Below are positions 54,610-62,799 of a stretch of 64,000 nucleotides of DNA, piece after piece. Below the pieces are notes generated by a model. That model had not been told where the DNA came from and did no database searches. It was given only the letters and a program-made list of their open reading frames with translations. The stretch spans positions 989,501-1,053,500 of the forward strand of contig NC_014472.1 in NCBI RefSeq assembly GCF_000153165.2. The letters are read 5' to 3'. A program made the translations under genes and the position numbers. How positions within the stretch are numbered: the first letter of the stretch is position 1; the number at the start of each line of letters is the position of its first letter. The stretch is from Maribacter sp. HTCC2170 (GTDB lineage: Bacteria > Bacteroidota > Bacteroidia > Flavobacteriales > Flavobacteriaceae).

Positions 54610-56135
54610 AAATGAACCGTACCATATATCGCGTGCTTTTGATATTGTCATTCCTGGCGTTAAATGGGTTGATCTTGTTTGGGCTAAGCTCCGTTTGGTC
54701 ATATTTAAATACTGGAGCCGACCGTTCCAAAATGCTACATTTACCACAAGAACTTTCAGCCAACTACCTGCCAAAAATTGAATGGGAACCCTTAGAAAAC
54801 GATGGTAGGCCCATGGAAAAACAGACCTTGGATGAAATAGAGCGCGACTACTTAAAAGCATGGCAAATACGAAATATCGCTTTAGAAAACAATAGCGAAT
54901 ATGGTGTGGCTGATTATTATACGGATAGTGCACGGGTAAAATTGTTTAGTATCCTAGATCTTAATAGAACCAAAAATACTACTGTGAAAAGTGCTACTCT
55001 AAGGCACCGTCCGAAACTGGAATTCTATAGTACAGATGGTAAGATTATTGTCCTTACCGATACTAATGTAGAACGCTATGAAGAAATCTATTTAAATGAT
55101 AATTTGATTCTTAAACAGAAAAGTACCTCATCTTATCAGATCATGCTCCTTCTGGAAGATGGATTTTGGAGGATACGCCATTTTGTAGAAATACCATCTT
55201 CAAAAACAAAAACAATACCCCAAAAAAAGAATACCTCCTTTGATGTTTCCATTTCTAAAATTAGAGGTATTAACTACTATCCAAAAAAAACTCCATGGAA
55301 TATGTTCGGGAAGCAGTTTCAAGATAGTATTATCGACAGGGATTTTTCGAAAATCAAAACCTTGGGGTTAAATACCGTTAGAATTTTTGTCCCCTACGAC
55401 GCTTTTGGCAAGGCAGAAGTTGATTTTGAAAAATTGGAACAACTAAAACGCACTTTAGACCTCGCAACAAGAAATGACTTAAAGGTTATGGTCACCCTAT
55501 TTGATTTTTACGGGGATTATGGCATACAAGATTGGACAATTTCGCATAGACATGCTGAACAAATTGTTACCGAACTAAAGAACCATAAGGCTTTATTGGC
55601 TTGGGACATAAAAAATGAACCAGATCTGGATTTTAAATCTAGAGGAAAAGAAAAGGTTCTGGCTTGGTTAGAGCAAATGATTTCCAGCGTAAACGAATGG
55701 GATAAATTACATCCTGTTACAATCGGATGGTCTAGCCCAGAGGTAGCATTCAACCTATCCCAAGAAGTAGATTTTGTTTCTTTTCATTACTATAGGGATG
55801 CCCCCAGTTTCCCAAAGGCTTACGAAGAATTAAAAAACAAGGTTCCTAGTAAGAATCTGGTGTTGCAAGAATTCGGTTACTCCTCTTATGATGGTATTTG
55901 GAATGCATTTCTAGGCTCCCAAGAAAATCAAGCAAAATATCATACGGAAATACAGAAAACCCTAGAAGAAAATAATATACCTTTTCTATTCTGGACCTTA
56001 TACGACTTTGAAGAAATACCAAGTTCTGTAGTAGGTAAGTTACCTTGGCGTAAGGCAAGACAAAAACATTTCGGTATTTTTGATTTTGATGGAAAACAAA
56101 AAACTGTTTACCCTGTCATTATCACACGACATTAA
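54606..56135 (+). CDS. Membrane-anchored GH5-like glycoside hydrolase with N-terminal NTF2-like domain
   Basis: 509 residues. One N-terminal membrane anchor (IYRVLLILSFLALNGLILFG), an NTF2-like domain (about residues 75-195), and a TIM barrel from about residue 215. AWDIKNEPD gives the acid/base E338 and LQEFGYSS the nucleophile E422, the GH5/GH-A arrangement; RHAE, WSSPE and HYYRDAP are consistent. In exopolysaccharide systems such enzymes (as PslG, BcsZ) trim the nascent chain. It overlaps the lipoprotein gene by 4 bases. The exact family and substrate are unknown. Confidence 0.82.
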   Translation: MKMNRTIYRVLLILSFLALNGLILFGLSSVWSYLNTGADRSKMLHLPQELSANYLPKIEWEPLENDGRPMEKQTLDEIERDYLKAWQIRNIALENNSEYGVADYYTDSARVKLFSILDLNRTKNTTVKSATLRHRPKLEFYSTDGKIIVLTDTNVERYEEIYLNDNLILKQKSTSSYQIMLLLEDGFWRIRHFVEIPSSKTKTIPQKKNTSFDVSISKIRGINYYPKKTPWNMFGKQFQDSIIDRDFSKIKTLGLNTVRIFVPYDAFGKAEVDFEKLEQLKRTLDLATRNDLKVMVTLFDFYGDYGIQDWTISHRHAEQIVTELKNHKALLAWDIKNEPDLDFKSRGKEKVLAWLEQMISSVNEWDKLHPVTIGWSSPEVAFNLSQEVDFVSFHYYRDAPSFPKAYEELKNKVPSKNLVLQEFGYSSYDGIWNAFLGSQENQAKYHTEIQKTLEENNIPFLFWTLYDFEEIPSSVVGKLPWRKARQKHFGIFDFDGKQKTVYPVIITRH

Positions 56136-56144
56136 AAAAGAAAA

Positions 56145-56169
56145 GGGAACAGTTAACCAATCTGCTCCC
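56145..56169. terminator. Possible terminator
   Basis: GGGAACAG pairs with CTGCTCCC with one mismatch around a 9-base loop, between the convergent GH5-like and GT4 genes. No strong T tract, so support is limited. Confidence 0.4.
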
Positions 56170-56194
56170 CTCTCTACCTAACCTAACCTAAAAT

Positions 56195-57424
56195 TTATTG
56201 TAGCATCTCTTTTTCCAATTCGGGGATATCCAAAGTAAAGCCAGTTGATTTTGATTGTTGAATCGCCTTGAAAAAATCAATGTACATTTGGGTTATACTA
56301 GACATTGGAAGCGAACAAGCCGCTTTGTAATTCGCCTTTCCCAAATCAATTCTATACGCATCCTGGGTTAAAATACGCTCTATGGCATCTGCCAAAGAAG
56401 CTGCACTTTCAGGATTAAAAAACTCTCCCTTGTAACCTTCTTCTTTTACCAATATACTTAGGTCACCCAAATCTGGCAGGGCAACCGCCTTACCATAACT
56501 ACCAGCCTGGTGCAATACTCCAGAACTTCCTGTAGTTGATGTATAAGGAAAAACGACCACAGCACTCTCTCCAAAGATTACCGGCACGTCATCTTCAGCC
56601 ACATAGCCAGTAAAACGTAACCTCTCCACGTGGTCGTATTTTTCCTTAACTCCGTCTAAATAACCTGGTGTATTAGGGCTATCTGTCCCTGCAATCACAA
56701 TTTCAATGTCTTCTTTTGTTCGTTTGCGAATCAATTCTACAGCCTCAATTAATATCTCCACTTTTTTATAGGTTCCGAACTTCCCAAAAGCCATAACCTG
56801 TTTTGGGCCTTCCTGTAAACAATAATCCGGTTCTGATGGAATTTCAAACGAGCCATGGGGTACCAAAGCAACATTTCGGGCTTTATATTTCTTTTCAAGA
56901 ATAGTTCTGTATTTACTTATGGTCACTGCCAATACGTCCGAGGCTAGAACAAATCGTGTTAGGGTCGACCCTATTAAGTTGTATGCCCGTTGCAATATTT
57001 TGTTTTTGGTAATTCCGGCATTTTCCAAGTCTACCTGTTCCAGGATATTATGTAATAAGGATATCGTTGGAATACCTCTGAATTTGCATATTAGAGGAAG
57101 TACCAGTCCTAAAGCAGCGGGTATCTTTTTGTCCCCAAACTTTAAGAACTGTAAATTGAACAGTACTGCATCAGGTTTGGTTTCAGAAATAACACCATTG
57201 ATTTTAAAAATATTGGTGTAATCATTGAAACTCCAACATTCCTTTACAGTTATTTTACATCCTTCCTCTTCAAATGAAAGGTCTTTTTCCTCTTTGGTCC
57301 TATCGGTTATCAAAATAATTTCAGTTACTTCTTCCTGAAGTCTAAAATGCTTCACCAAGTGATATCCGTACTCGGTCAAGGTTACTTTACTGGGCGGGTA
57401 TGCCGTTACAATTGCTAATCTCAT
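56195..57424 (-). CDS. GT4 family glycosyltransferase
   Basis: 409 residues; cytoplasmic GT-B fold sugar transferase. MRLAIVTAYPPSKVTLTEYGYHL opens the N-terminal domain; the C-terminal donor domain has VMAFGKFGTYKKVEILIEA, VIAGTDSPN, RFTGYVAEDDVPVIF and the E-x7-E-like ESAVVVFPYTSTTGSSGVLHQA, typical GT4. Its own promoter region carries LytTR-type box B. Probably elongates the repeat unit made by this locus. Confidence 0.9.
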   Translation of the reverse strand: MRLAIVTAYPPSKVTLTEYGYHLVKHFRLQEEVTEIILITDRTKEEKDLSFEEEGCKITVKECWSFNDYTNIFKINGVISETKPDAVLFNLQFLKFGDKKIPAALGLVLPLICKFRGIPTISLLHNILEQVDLENAGITKNKILQRAYNLIGSTLTRFVLASDVLAVTISKYRTILEKKYKARNVALVPHGSFEIPSEPDYCLQEGPKQVMAFGKFGTYKKVEILIEAVELIRKRTKEDIEIVIAGTDSPNTPGYLDGVKEKYDHVERLRFTGYVAEDDVPVIFGESAVVVFPYTSTTGSSGVLHQAGSYGKAVALPDLGDLSILVKEEGYKGEFFNPESAASLADAIERILTQDAYRIDLGKANYKAACSLPMSSITQMYIDFFKAIQQSKSTGFTLDIPELEKEMLQ

Positions 57425-57464
57425 AAGGTTAAGTTTTAAACTGTTATAGGTTAATATTCTGATA

Positions 57465-57534
57465 CAAATATCCTTTGAAAAACCCTATTTTATCTATGAT
57501 CTATGTTGGATGGAGCATTAGTGTAGACGAATGG
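57465..57534 (-). promoter_or_regulatory. LytTR-type box B and -7 box of the GT4 promoter
   Basis: Coding-strand half-sites CCATTCGTC and CCATCCAAC, 21 bases apart start to start (57505-57534), then 32 bases and GATATTTG (57465-57472), one mismatch from TAnnTTTG. The element is about 81-110 bases before the GT4 start. Confidence 0.65.
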
Positions 57535-57557
57535 AAAAAGTATTTCGACAAAGCAAA

Positions 57558-57591
57558 AACCCCGAAAATCCTAGGTCAGATCTTTGGGGTT
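57558..57591 (-). terminator. Rho-independent terminator of the flippase gene
   Basis: AACCCC and GGGGTT close a long stem-loop with further A/T pairing next to it, starting 33 bases downstream of the flippase stop on the minus strand. Confidence 0.6.
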
Positions 57592-57623
57592 CTTGAATAA
57601 GTGAATAAGAGTATATCCAGTCG

Positions 57624-58859
57624 TTATTTCATCTGTTTTTGGGCGAAATAAAGTAGTTGAGCAATTAACAAAGCGATCATGGTTATTATCTGTACTTGCA
57701 CTACCATTGCCAAACTACCATGAAAAAACACAATTAATGCGACTTGCAACAGCCCAAGAGTTCCTGACAATACCACTGGTAAATAATGGTCCAAGGACAA
57801 AAAGTAGTAGGCAAAGATATTTGAAATTGCAAAAAGAGATGTCGCCAAAGCGTATTGCCATAGCAAATGGGCCATTGCAATGTATGCCTCTCCAAACATT
57901 AGCTTTATGATCAACTCCGGAAATAAATAGCATGAGGTTACAATCATAAGGGACAATAAACCAATATATCCCACATACTTAAAAAGTATTGGTGAAGTAG
58001 CTTCACCATCTTTCTGTTTTTGTACAACTATGGGCAACAGCAACATAACAAACATCCAAGCTATAAAGTATACCACACGACCAATCAAGGCCAATGAGGC
58101 ATAAAGCCCAGCATCCAAAGAGTCAAAATAATGTTTCACCAAAAGTACATCGCTATTGTTGATAATAATTTGTGTCAATTCATAAGAAGCGGTCAATACA
58201 ATGAAATTGGAAACACTTCTCTTATTCTTTATGTTCAGCATCTTAGGTTTAAAGATTGAGACGCCTTGAAAATTGGATGGAATCAGACCAAAAACAAACG
58301 ACAATGCTATACCCAATGCAACCAAAAAGGCTGGTTCCATAGGTACGAACAAAAGCAACCCAAAAGTAATCAACAGCCTACTCCACATTTCTGTTTGATA
58401 GGTGGTTGATAGTTTTGCAAATTCCAGCCTTCCTTGATATTTACCTCGGTTGACAGACATAAAAAAGTAAAGGGGAATGGCTGCCCCAAAAGCAATGAAC
58501 ATCCATGGGGATTCTGTATTGAATATTTCTTGAAGACTTGAAGAAAAGTATATGAGTATAATACCGACCAAAAAACCGAATAAACCGGCATAACGGTACA
58601 TTAAACTTTGGAAAGCTTCCCATTGTCCCTCTGAAAAGAGCACAGCGAATTTTGCTGTGGCCAACTGAAATGTCATTCCCAAAAAAGATAAAACCAACAA
58701 CAAGGTTACCAACAGCGCAGCATCTGCAAAAGCTTCAGGCCCTAACAATCTTCCTAAAATCAAGTTGTACAGGTAGTTGCCCGCATTTACCAGAAGCACA
58801 CTACCCATAAACAGCTGTTCCGGAGAAATTCTCTTTAATGTTATTCTAAAAGTAGTCAT
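57624..58859 (-). CDS. Wzx-like oligosaccharide flippase
   Basis: 411 residues with about twelve predicted membrane segments and few soluble loops (EQLFMGSVLLVNAGNYLYNL, GRLLGPEAFADAALLVTLL at the start), the polysaccharide-biosynthesis/MOP family pattern. It would translocate the undecaprenyl-linked repeat unit to the periplasm. It is divergent from the TPR/barrel gene, with box C between them, and belongs with the GT4 and GT-C-like genes to one exopolysaccharide locus. Confidence 0.85.
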   Translation of the reverse strand: MTTFRITLKRISPEQLFMGSVLLVNAGNYLYNLILGRLLGPEAFADAALLVTLLLVLSFLGMTFQLATAKFAVLFSEGQWEAFQSLMYRYAGLFGFLVGIILIYFSSSLQEIFNTESPWMFIAFGAAIPLYFFMSVNRGKYQGRLEFAKLSTTYQTEMWSRLLITFGLLLFVPMEPAFLVALGIALSFVFGLIPSNFQGVSIFKPKMLNIKNKRSVSNFIVLTASYELTQIIINNSDVLLVKHYFDSLDAGLYASLALIGRVVYFIAWMFVMLLLPIVVQKQKDGEATSPILFKYVGYIGLLSLMIVTSCYLFPELIIKLMFGEAYIAMAHLLWQYALATSLFAISNIFAYYFLSLDHYLPVVLSGTLGLLQVALIVFFHGSLAMVVQVQIITMIALLIAQLLYFAQKQMK

Positions 58860-58901
58860 GGTTAAAAATATTTTAGGTTAAGGTTTATTCTATTTACACT
58901 T

Positions 58902-58971
58902 CAAATATCCTTCAAACCTGCATTTTAAAATTGTGTTTTCAGGTGGATGGAAGTTTACTGTAGACGAATGG
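58902..58971 (-). promoter_or_regulatory. LytTR-type box C and -7 box of the flippase promoter
   Basis: Coding-strand half-sites CCATTCGTC and CCATCCACC, 21 bases apart (58942-58971), then 32 bases and GATATTTG (58902-58909). The intergenic region is shared with the divergent TPR/barrel gene, so the box could act on both. Confidence 0.65.
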
Positions 58972-59035
58972 CGTTAATCGCACTTCCGAGACAGAAAGAC
59001 CTGCTTTACCTTTACTTAAGCTTAACCATACTAAT

Positions 59036-59063
59036 AAATACATGATAACATCGTTATGTATTT
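59036..59063 (+). repeat. AT-rich inverted repeat before the TPR/barrel gene
   Basis: AAATACAT-gat-AAC and GTTATGTATTT form an imperfect hairpin ending 22 bases before the ATG at 59086. It may be a leader structure or operator; nothing further supports it. Confidence 0.35.
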
Positions 59064-59085
59064 GTAGTATTAATCTTACTAAATA

Positions 59086-61155
59086 ATGACACCTAACCGT
59101 TTTTACTACTTATTGTTATTTTTTCTTTGCTTCTTCGCCACTTGGGCCCAAAACCCTATGGAAAAAGGGTTTCAACTTTTGGAATCCGGACAATTCGCAG
59201 ATGCTGAACTATTTTTTGAATCCTATTTGGGCAATGACCCCAAGAACAAGACCGCTCAAATCTGCTATGGGAGAGCCGTGGGATTGAACGGAAAACCCAA
59301 AAAGGCGACCACTCTTTTTGCCGAGCTATTGAAAGTGTATCCCAATGATTTTGAAATACAGATCAATTATAACGAGTCTTTCCTATGGAATAAAGAATAT
59401 GAAACCGCAAAACCACTATATGCGGATTTAGTGACTAAATACCCCAAGAATTTTGGAGCAGTTTTAGGCTATGCCAATACTTTGAGCAACCTTATGGAAT
59501 ATAAGGAAGCACTAAAATGGGTTCAAAAAGCATTGGAAATACAACCAGAAAGCAAAAGCGCCAAGGTCTCCAGGAAATATATGAGATTGGGGTATGCCAA
59601 CCAATATGTAAATCAACAATTGTATGGTCAAGGGAAACAATTTTTGGAAGAAATATTTTTAGATTTCCCAGAGGATAAAGACGCCTTGTTGAATCTAGCC
59701 AATTTATACTTGATCACCAAAGAAGTAGATAGTGCCAAAACAACCTACTCAAGATATGCAACTAGCCCAAAAGACTCTATAACAGCGCTTATTGGAATTT
59801 CTTTAGCTGAACATATTGATGAAAAGGACAAAAAAGCACTCGAAGTAGCAACAATTGCAAAAAACCAAGTCATACAGTTTAAGAACACCGAACTCACCGA
59901 ACGCGCCTATGATCGCTATGTCCAGGCCCTAATTTGGAACCGAAAGTTCAAGATTGCAAAGCAACAGATCGACAGTTTGGAGAAAACGAACTCTAATCGT
60001 AAATGGATACTTGCCCTAAAGGCCACTTTAGGATTGTACACTGGAGATGCAAAAATGAGCATCAAAAATTATGACGCTATTTTAATCCAAGACCGTACTT
60101 CATTTGATGGTAACCTAGGCATGGCCAATGCACTATTCGCTGCGGACCAAATAGATGATGCATATACCGCAGCATTCGAAACATTGAAAATCTATAAGAA
60201 CCAAAAAGATGTCTTGGGATTTATTGAAAAGTTAAATACACAACACACACCATCAATTGAAGAACAAGTAGCTTATACTTTTGACAATGGTAACAACGTT
60301 GCCTTTTATACCAATACACGTACAACAATCCCTTTTTCCACAAAATTTAAGACCTCATTTTCATATTTGTACCGTACCACAGAAAACACCATTACCAAGA
60401 ACAAAGCAAATTCACATGTATTTTTGGCTGGGTTGGAATACAAATTATTTCCAAAAACCAACCTAAAGACGGTATTAGGATTCAACAACTCCAGATTTAT
60501 GATGGAAGCCTATACCCAACCGGTACTTGATGTCAAGTTACAAATGAAGCCTTTTAAGCTTCAAGATTTGAACTTTGGCTATCAGCGCGAAGTACAAAAC
60601 TTTAATGCCGATTTAATCGAACGTGAAATTGTTATGAATCATTATAGTCTGGATTACAACTTGGGCACAAATATTAATTTGGGTTGGTACACGCAATTGA
60701 TGCACACCCAACAGACTGATTCTAATACACGAAATCTTCTATTTACTTCTTTATACTATAACCTACTGCCGAAACCAGCATTAAAAGCGGGTATCAATTT
60801 TCAATACATAAGCTTTAAAGAACAGTTGCCTACCATTTACTTTAGTCCGGAACACTATAAAGTGGTTGAAGTTTTTATGGACATACGCGGGAATTTTACA
60901 GAAAAAACAAATTTCATCACCAGTGTAGCAACGGGCCTTCAGCAAGTAGAACAAGGTCCTCAAACCACAATTTTTAGAGGGGAAGCAAGTTTACAACATC
61001 AATTTCTGAAGCGATTAAGCGGAAGTATTTATGGGAAGTATAGTAATATTGCTTCAGCCACTGCCGCAGGATTCGAGTTTACCGAACTTGGAATAAAATT
61101 AAGATGGTTGCTGACCAAGAAACCATTGTTCGATTCAAAACTTGGAAAAAAATGA
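59086..61155 (+). CDS. TPR protein with C-terminal YaiO-type outer-membrane barrel
   Basis: 689 residues; signal peptide (RFYYLLLFFLCFFATWAQ). Residues about 25-390 are TPR-like repeats (PMEKGFQLLESGQFADAELFFESYL, NYNESFLWNKEYETAKPLY, LGYANTLSNLMEYKEALKW). From about 400 a beta-barrel with many aromatic strands ends in FDSKLGKK. TPR plus barrel is the layout of polysaccharide export porins such as PgaA, and YaiO-type barrels. It is likely the outer-membrane exit of this locus, divergent from the flippase gene. Confidence 0.82.
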   Translation: MTPNRFYYLLLFFLCFFATWAQNPMEKGFQLLESGQFADAELFFESYLGNDPKNKTAQICYGRAVGLNGKPKKATTLFAELLKVYPNDFEIQINYNESFLWNKEYETAKPLYADLVTKYPKNFGAVLGYANTLSNLMEYKEALKWVQKALEIQPESKSAKVSRKYMRLGYANQYVNQQLYGQGKQFLEEIFLDFPEDKDALLNLANLYLITKEVDSAKTTYSRYATSPKDSITALIGISLAEHIDEKDKKALEVATIAKNQVIQFKNTELTERAYDRYVQALIWNRKFKIAKQQIDSLEKTNSNRKWILALKATLGLYTGDAKMSIKNYDAILIQDRTSFDGNLGMANALFAADQIDDAYTAAFETLKIYKNQKDVLGFIEKLNTQHTPSIEEQVAYTFDNGNNVAFYTNTRTTIPFSTKFKTSFSYLYRTTENTITKNKANSHVFLAGLEYKLFPKTNLKTVLGFNNSRFMMEAYTQPVLDVKLQMKPFKLQDLNFGYQREVQNFNADLIEREIVMNHYSLDYNLGTNINLGWYTQLMHTQQTDSNTRNLLFTSLYYNLLPKPALKAGINFQYISFKEQLPTIYFSPEHYKVVEVFMDIRGNFTEKTNFITSVATGLQQVEQGPQTTIFRGEASLQHQFLKRLSGSIYGKYSNIASATAAGFEFTELGIKLRWLLTKKPLFDSKLGKK

Positions 61156-61296
61156 TTTTGACTAAGCTTAATTATATCTTTAAATCTCCCCTGCAATCGC
61201 GTAATAATCTATTTTGAGTATTTAAAAAATACGCAAACCTACCCGTTTTAAATCTTTAGTCCGGATTACTTATAGGTATTGTTGTACGCAGTTTTT

Positions 61297-61638
61297 TTAG
61301 TTACACAATCGGTAATATGGAATTTGAAGAACATCTTCAAATCCTAGTTTTTGAGCCAATTTATACGAACCTATATTTTCCAATCGACAAGCCCAAATGG
61401 GCTCATAGCTATTCTCTAAACAGTAGTCAATAAGTTTACTACAAGTATACCTTGCAAGTCCTTTTCCGCGAAACTTTGGTACGGTTTCCATACCAAGTTC
61501 CAAAAATTGATCCAATATGCACGATGCGTAAGCTGTACACGCTAATTCATTCTCATAATAAGTGCTGAAGCCAATCGCATTCTCAAGAAAATCATTGGTA
61601 TTGTTCCAAAAGTTTAATGGAATAACTGTGCCTTGCAT
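61297..61638 (-). CDS. GNAT acetyltransferase, N-terminally shortened
   Basis: 113 residues. ELGMETVPKFRGKGLARYTCSKL is the acetyl-CoA-binding block of GNAT proteins, and YEPIWACRLENIGSYKLAQKLGF is typical of the zwittermicin-type GNAT group. Relatives are about twice as long, so the N-terminal half is missing; upstream in-frame codons run to a stop with no start. It nevertheless has a good promoter (box D). It may modify the exopolysaccharide sugars or be a fragment. Confidence 0.65.
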   Translation of the reverse strand: MQGTVIPLNFWNNTNDFLENAIGFSTYYENELACTAYASCILDQFLELGMETVPKFRGKGLARYTCSKLIDYCLENSYEPIWACRLENIGSYKLAQKLGFEDVLQIPYYRLCN

Positions 61639-61675
61639 ATTCTCAAATTCTTTTTTACCCGTTCGAGTTTTAGCT

Positions 61676-61745
61676 CAAAAGTATATATTCTTTAGGGTAT
61701 CAAAGCTTTTGTTTGGGCAGATGGTTCTTTCCTGTAGACCGGCAG
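61676..61745 (-). promoter_or_regulatory. LytTR-type box D and -7 box of the GNAT promoter
   Basis: Coding-strand half-sites CTGCCGGTC and CCATCTGCC, 21 bases apart (61716-61745), then 32 bases and TACTTTTG (61676-61683), a perfect -7 box. The most diverged copy in sequence but with the same geometry as A to C. Confidence 0.5.
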
Positions 61746-61768
61746 TTTATTTGTATCGCGGAAACAGA

Positions 61769-62476
61769 TTACAAAAGATTCAATCTTCGCATAAGTTCTG
61801 GTCTATTGGAGCGGCTAATGGGGATTACATTTTTCTCAATCAACACACTATTATCCTCAATATCAATAATTTTTGTAAAATTGATGATGTATGAACGGTG
61901 AATCTGCAGGAAAGTTTTGTCTGGTAATTTCTCCTTGATTTTCTTTAGGGTAGTGTGAACGTGGTACAGTTCTTTTTCTGTCTTGATATCTATATAATCA
62001 CCCTTTGCCTCAATACATAGTATTTCATTGAATTTAAGCTTTATCAGGCGTCTGTCTATGTTAATGTAAAGATCTTCACCGGTTGAAGAGCCACCCGCTG
62101 TCTCCAAAGTCTGCGTCCTCTTTGCCATGGCTTTTCTTATTTTTTGCATCGAAATTTCAAAACGTTCCAAGGTTATGGGTTTCACCAAATAATCAACAAT
62201 AGACTCATATTGATAGGCTTCAATGGCAAAATTTGTATCGGAAGTGGTCAATACTATTCTCGGGGATTCTTTTAGCGTCTGCACAAAATCCACTCCACTA
62301 AAACCTGGCATGTGAATATCAAGAAAAACAATATCTATTATATGTTGATTTAGAAATTTCATGGCATCAATGGCATTATCGAATTCTTCGATAACATCCA
62401 ACTCCGGAACTTTGGAACATAATTGCTTTACGATAGCCCTAGCGGCAGTTTCGTCATCTACGATAATACAGTTCAT
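61769..62476 (-). CDS. LytTR family response regulator
   Basis: 235 residues: receiver domain with D7/D8, phosphoacceptor D53 (VFLDIHMPGFSG), then a LytTR DNA-binding domain from about residue 130 (FNEILCIEAKGDYIDIKTEKE, LHIHRSYIINFTKI). LytTR proteins bind two direct half-sites about 21 bases apart. The box geometry nearby matches this. Last of a three-gene operon with a histidine kinase and an HPt protein; the likely regulator of the exopolysaccharide locus. Confidence 0.9.
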   Translation of the reverse strand: MNCIIVDDETAARAIVKQLCSKVPELDVIEEFDNAIDAMKFLNQHIIDIVFLDIHMPGFSGVDFVQTLKESPRIVLTTSDTNFAIEAYQYESIVDYLVKPITLERFEISMQKIRKAMAKRTQTLETAGGSSTGEDLYINIDRRLIKLKFNEILCIEAKGDYIDIKTEKELYHVHTTLKKIKEKLPDKTFLQIHRSYIINFTKIIDIEDNSVLIEKNVIPISRSNRPELMRRLNLL

Positions 62477-62477
62477 G

Positions 62478-62798
62478 TTAAATGGTTTTTAGGTAGGTTT
62501 CTATTGTTTCCAGTATCTTTCTGAAGTCCATATCCATTTCAGTGTTTCCCTCACGCAATCGCTCTTCATAGGTGACGGCAAACTTATAGGCACCTTCCAT
62601 ACTCAATATATTGAATTTGTGTTTTAGCTTATGTACAATTTCAGAGGCCGCCCTAGGTAGCTCTTGCTCAATATAACCTACATATGTATCTTTTTCAACA
62701 GGAAATTCTTCCTTAACAATGGCAATGAACCTATTCTCAAAGTCGATATCATCGCCAGCCAGTTCTTTTATGTAATTTAAGTTCGGTTGTTCTTTCAT
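62478..62798 (-). CDS. HPt domain protein
   Basis: 106 residues, a stand-alone phosphotransfer domain. H56 in EIVHKLKHKFNIL is the phosphorylatable histidine in the xHxLK pattern. It sits 1 base from the regulator gene and 1 base from the kinase gene, so the three are one operon. It would relay phosphate between receivers; the kinase part in view has no receiver of its own. Confidence 0.8.
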   Translation of the reverse strand: MKEQPNLNYIKELAGDDIDFENRFIAIVKEEFPVEKDTYVGYIEQELPRAASEIVHKLKHKFNILSMEGAYKFAVTYEERLREGNTEMDMDFRKILETIETYLKTI

Positions 62799-62799
62799 T

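Noticed and set aside
58981-59030. Possible plus-strand LytTR box for the TPR/barrel gene
   Set aside because: Only scattered matches; half-sites could not be aligned at 21-base spacing.
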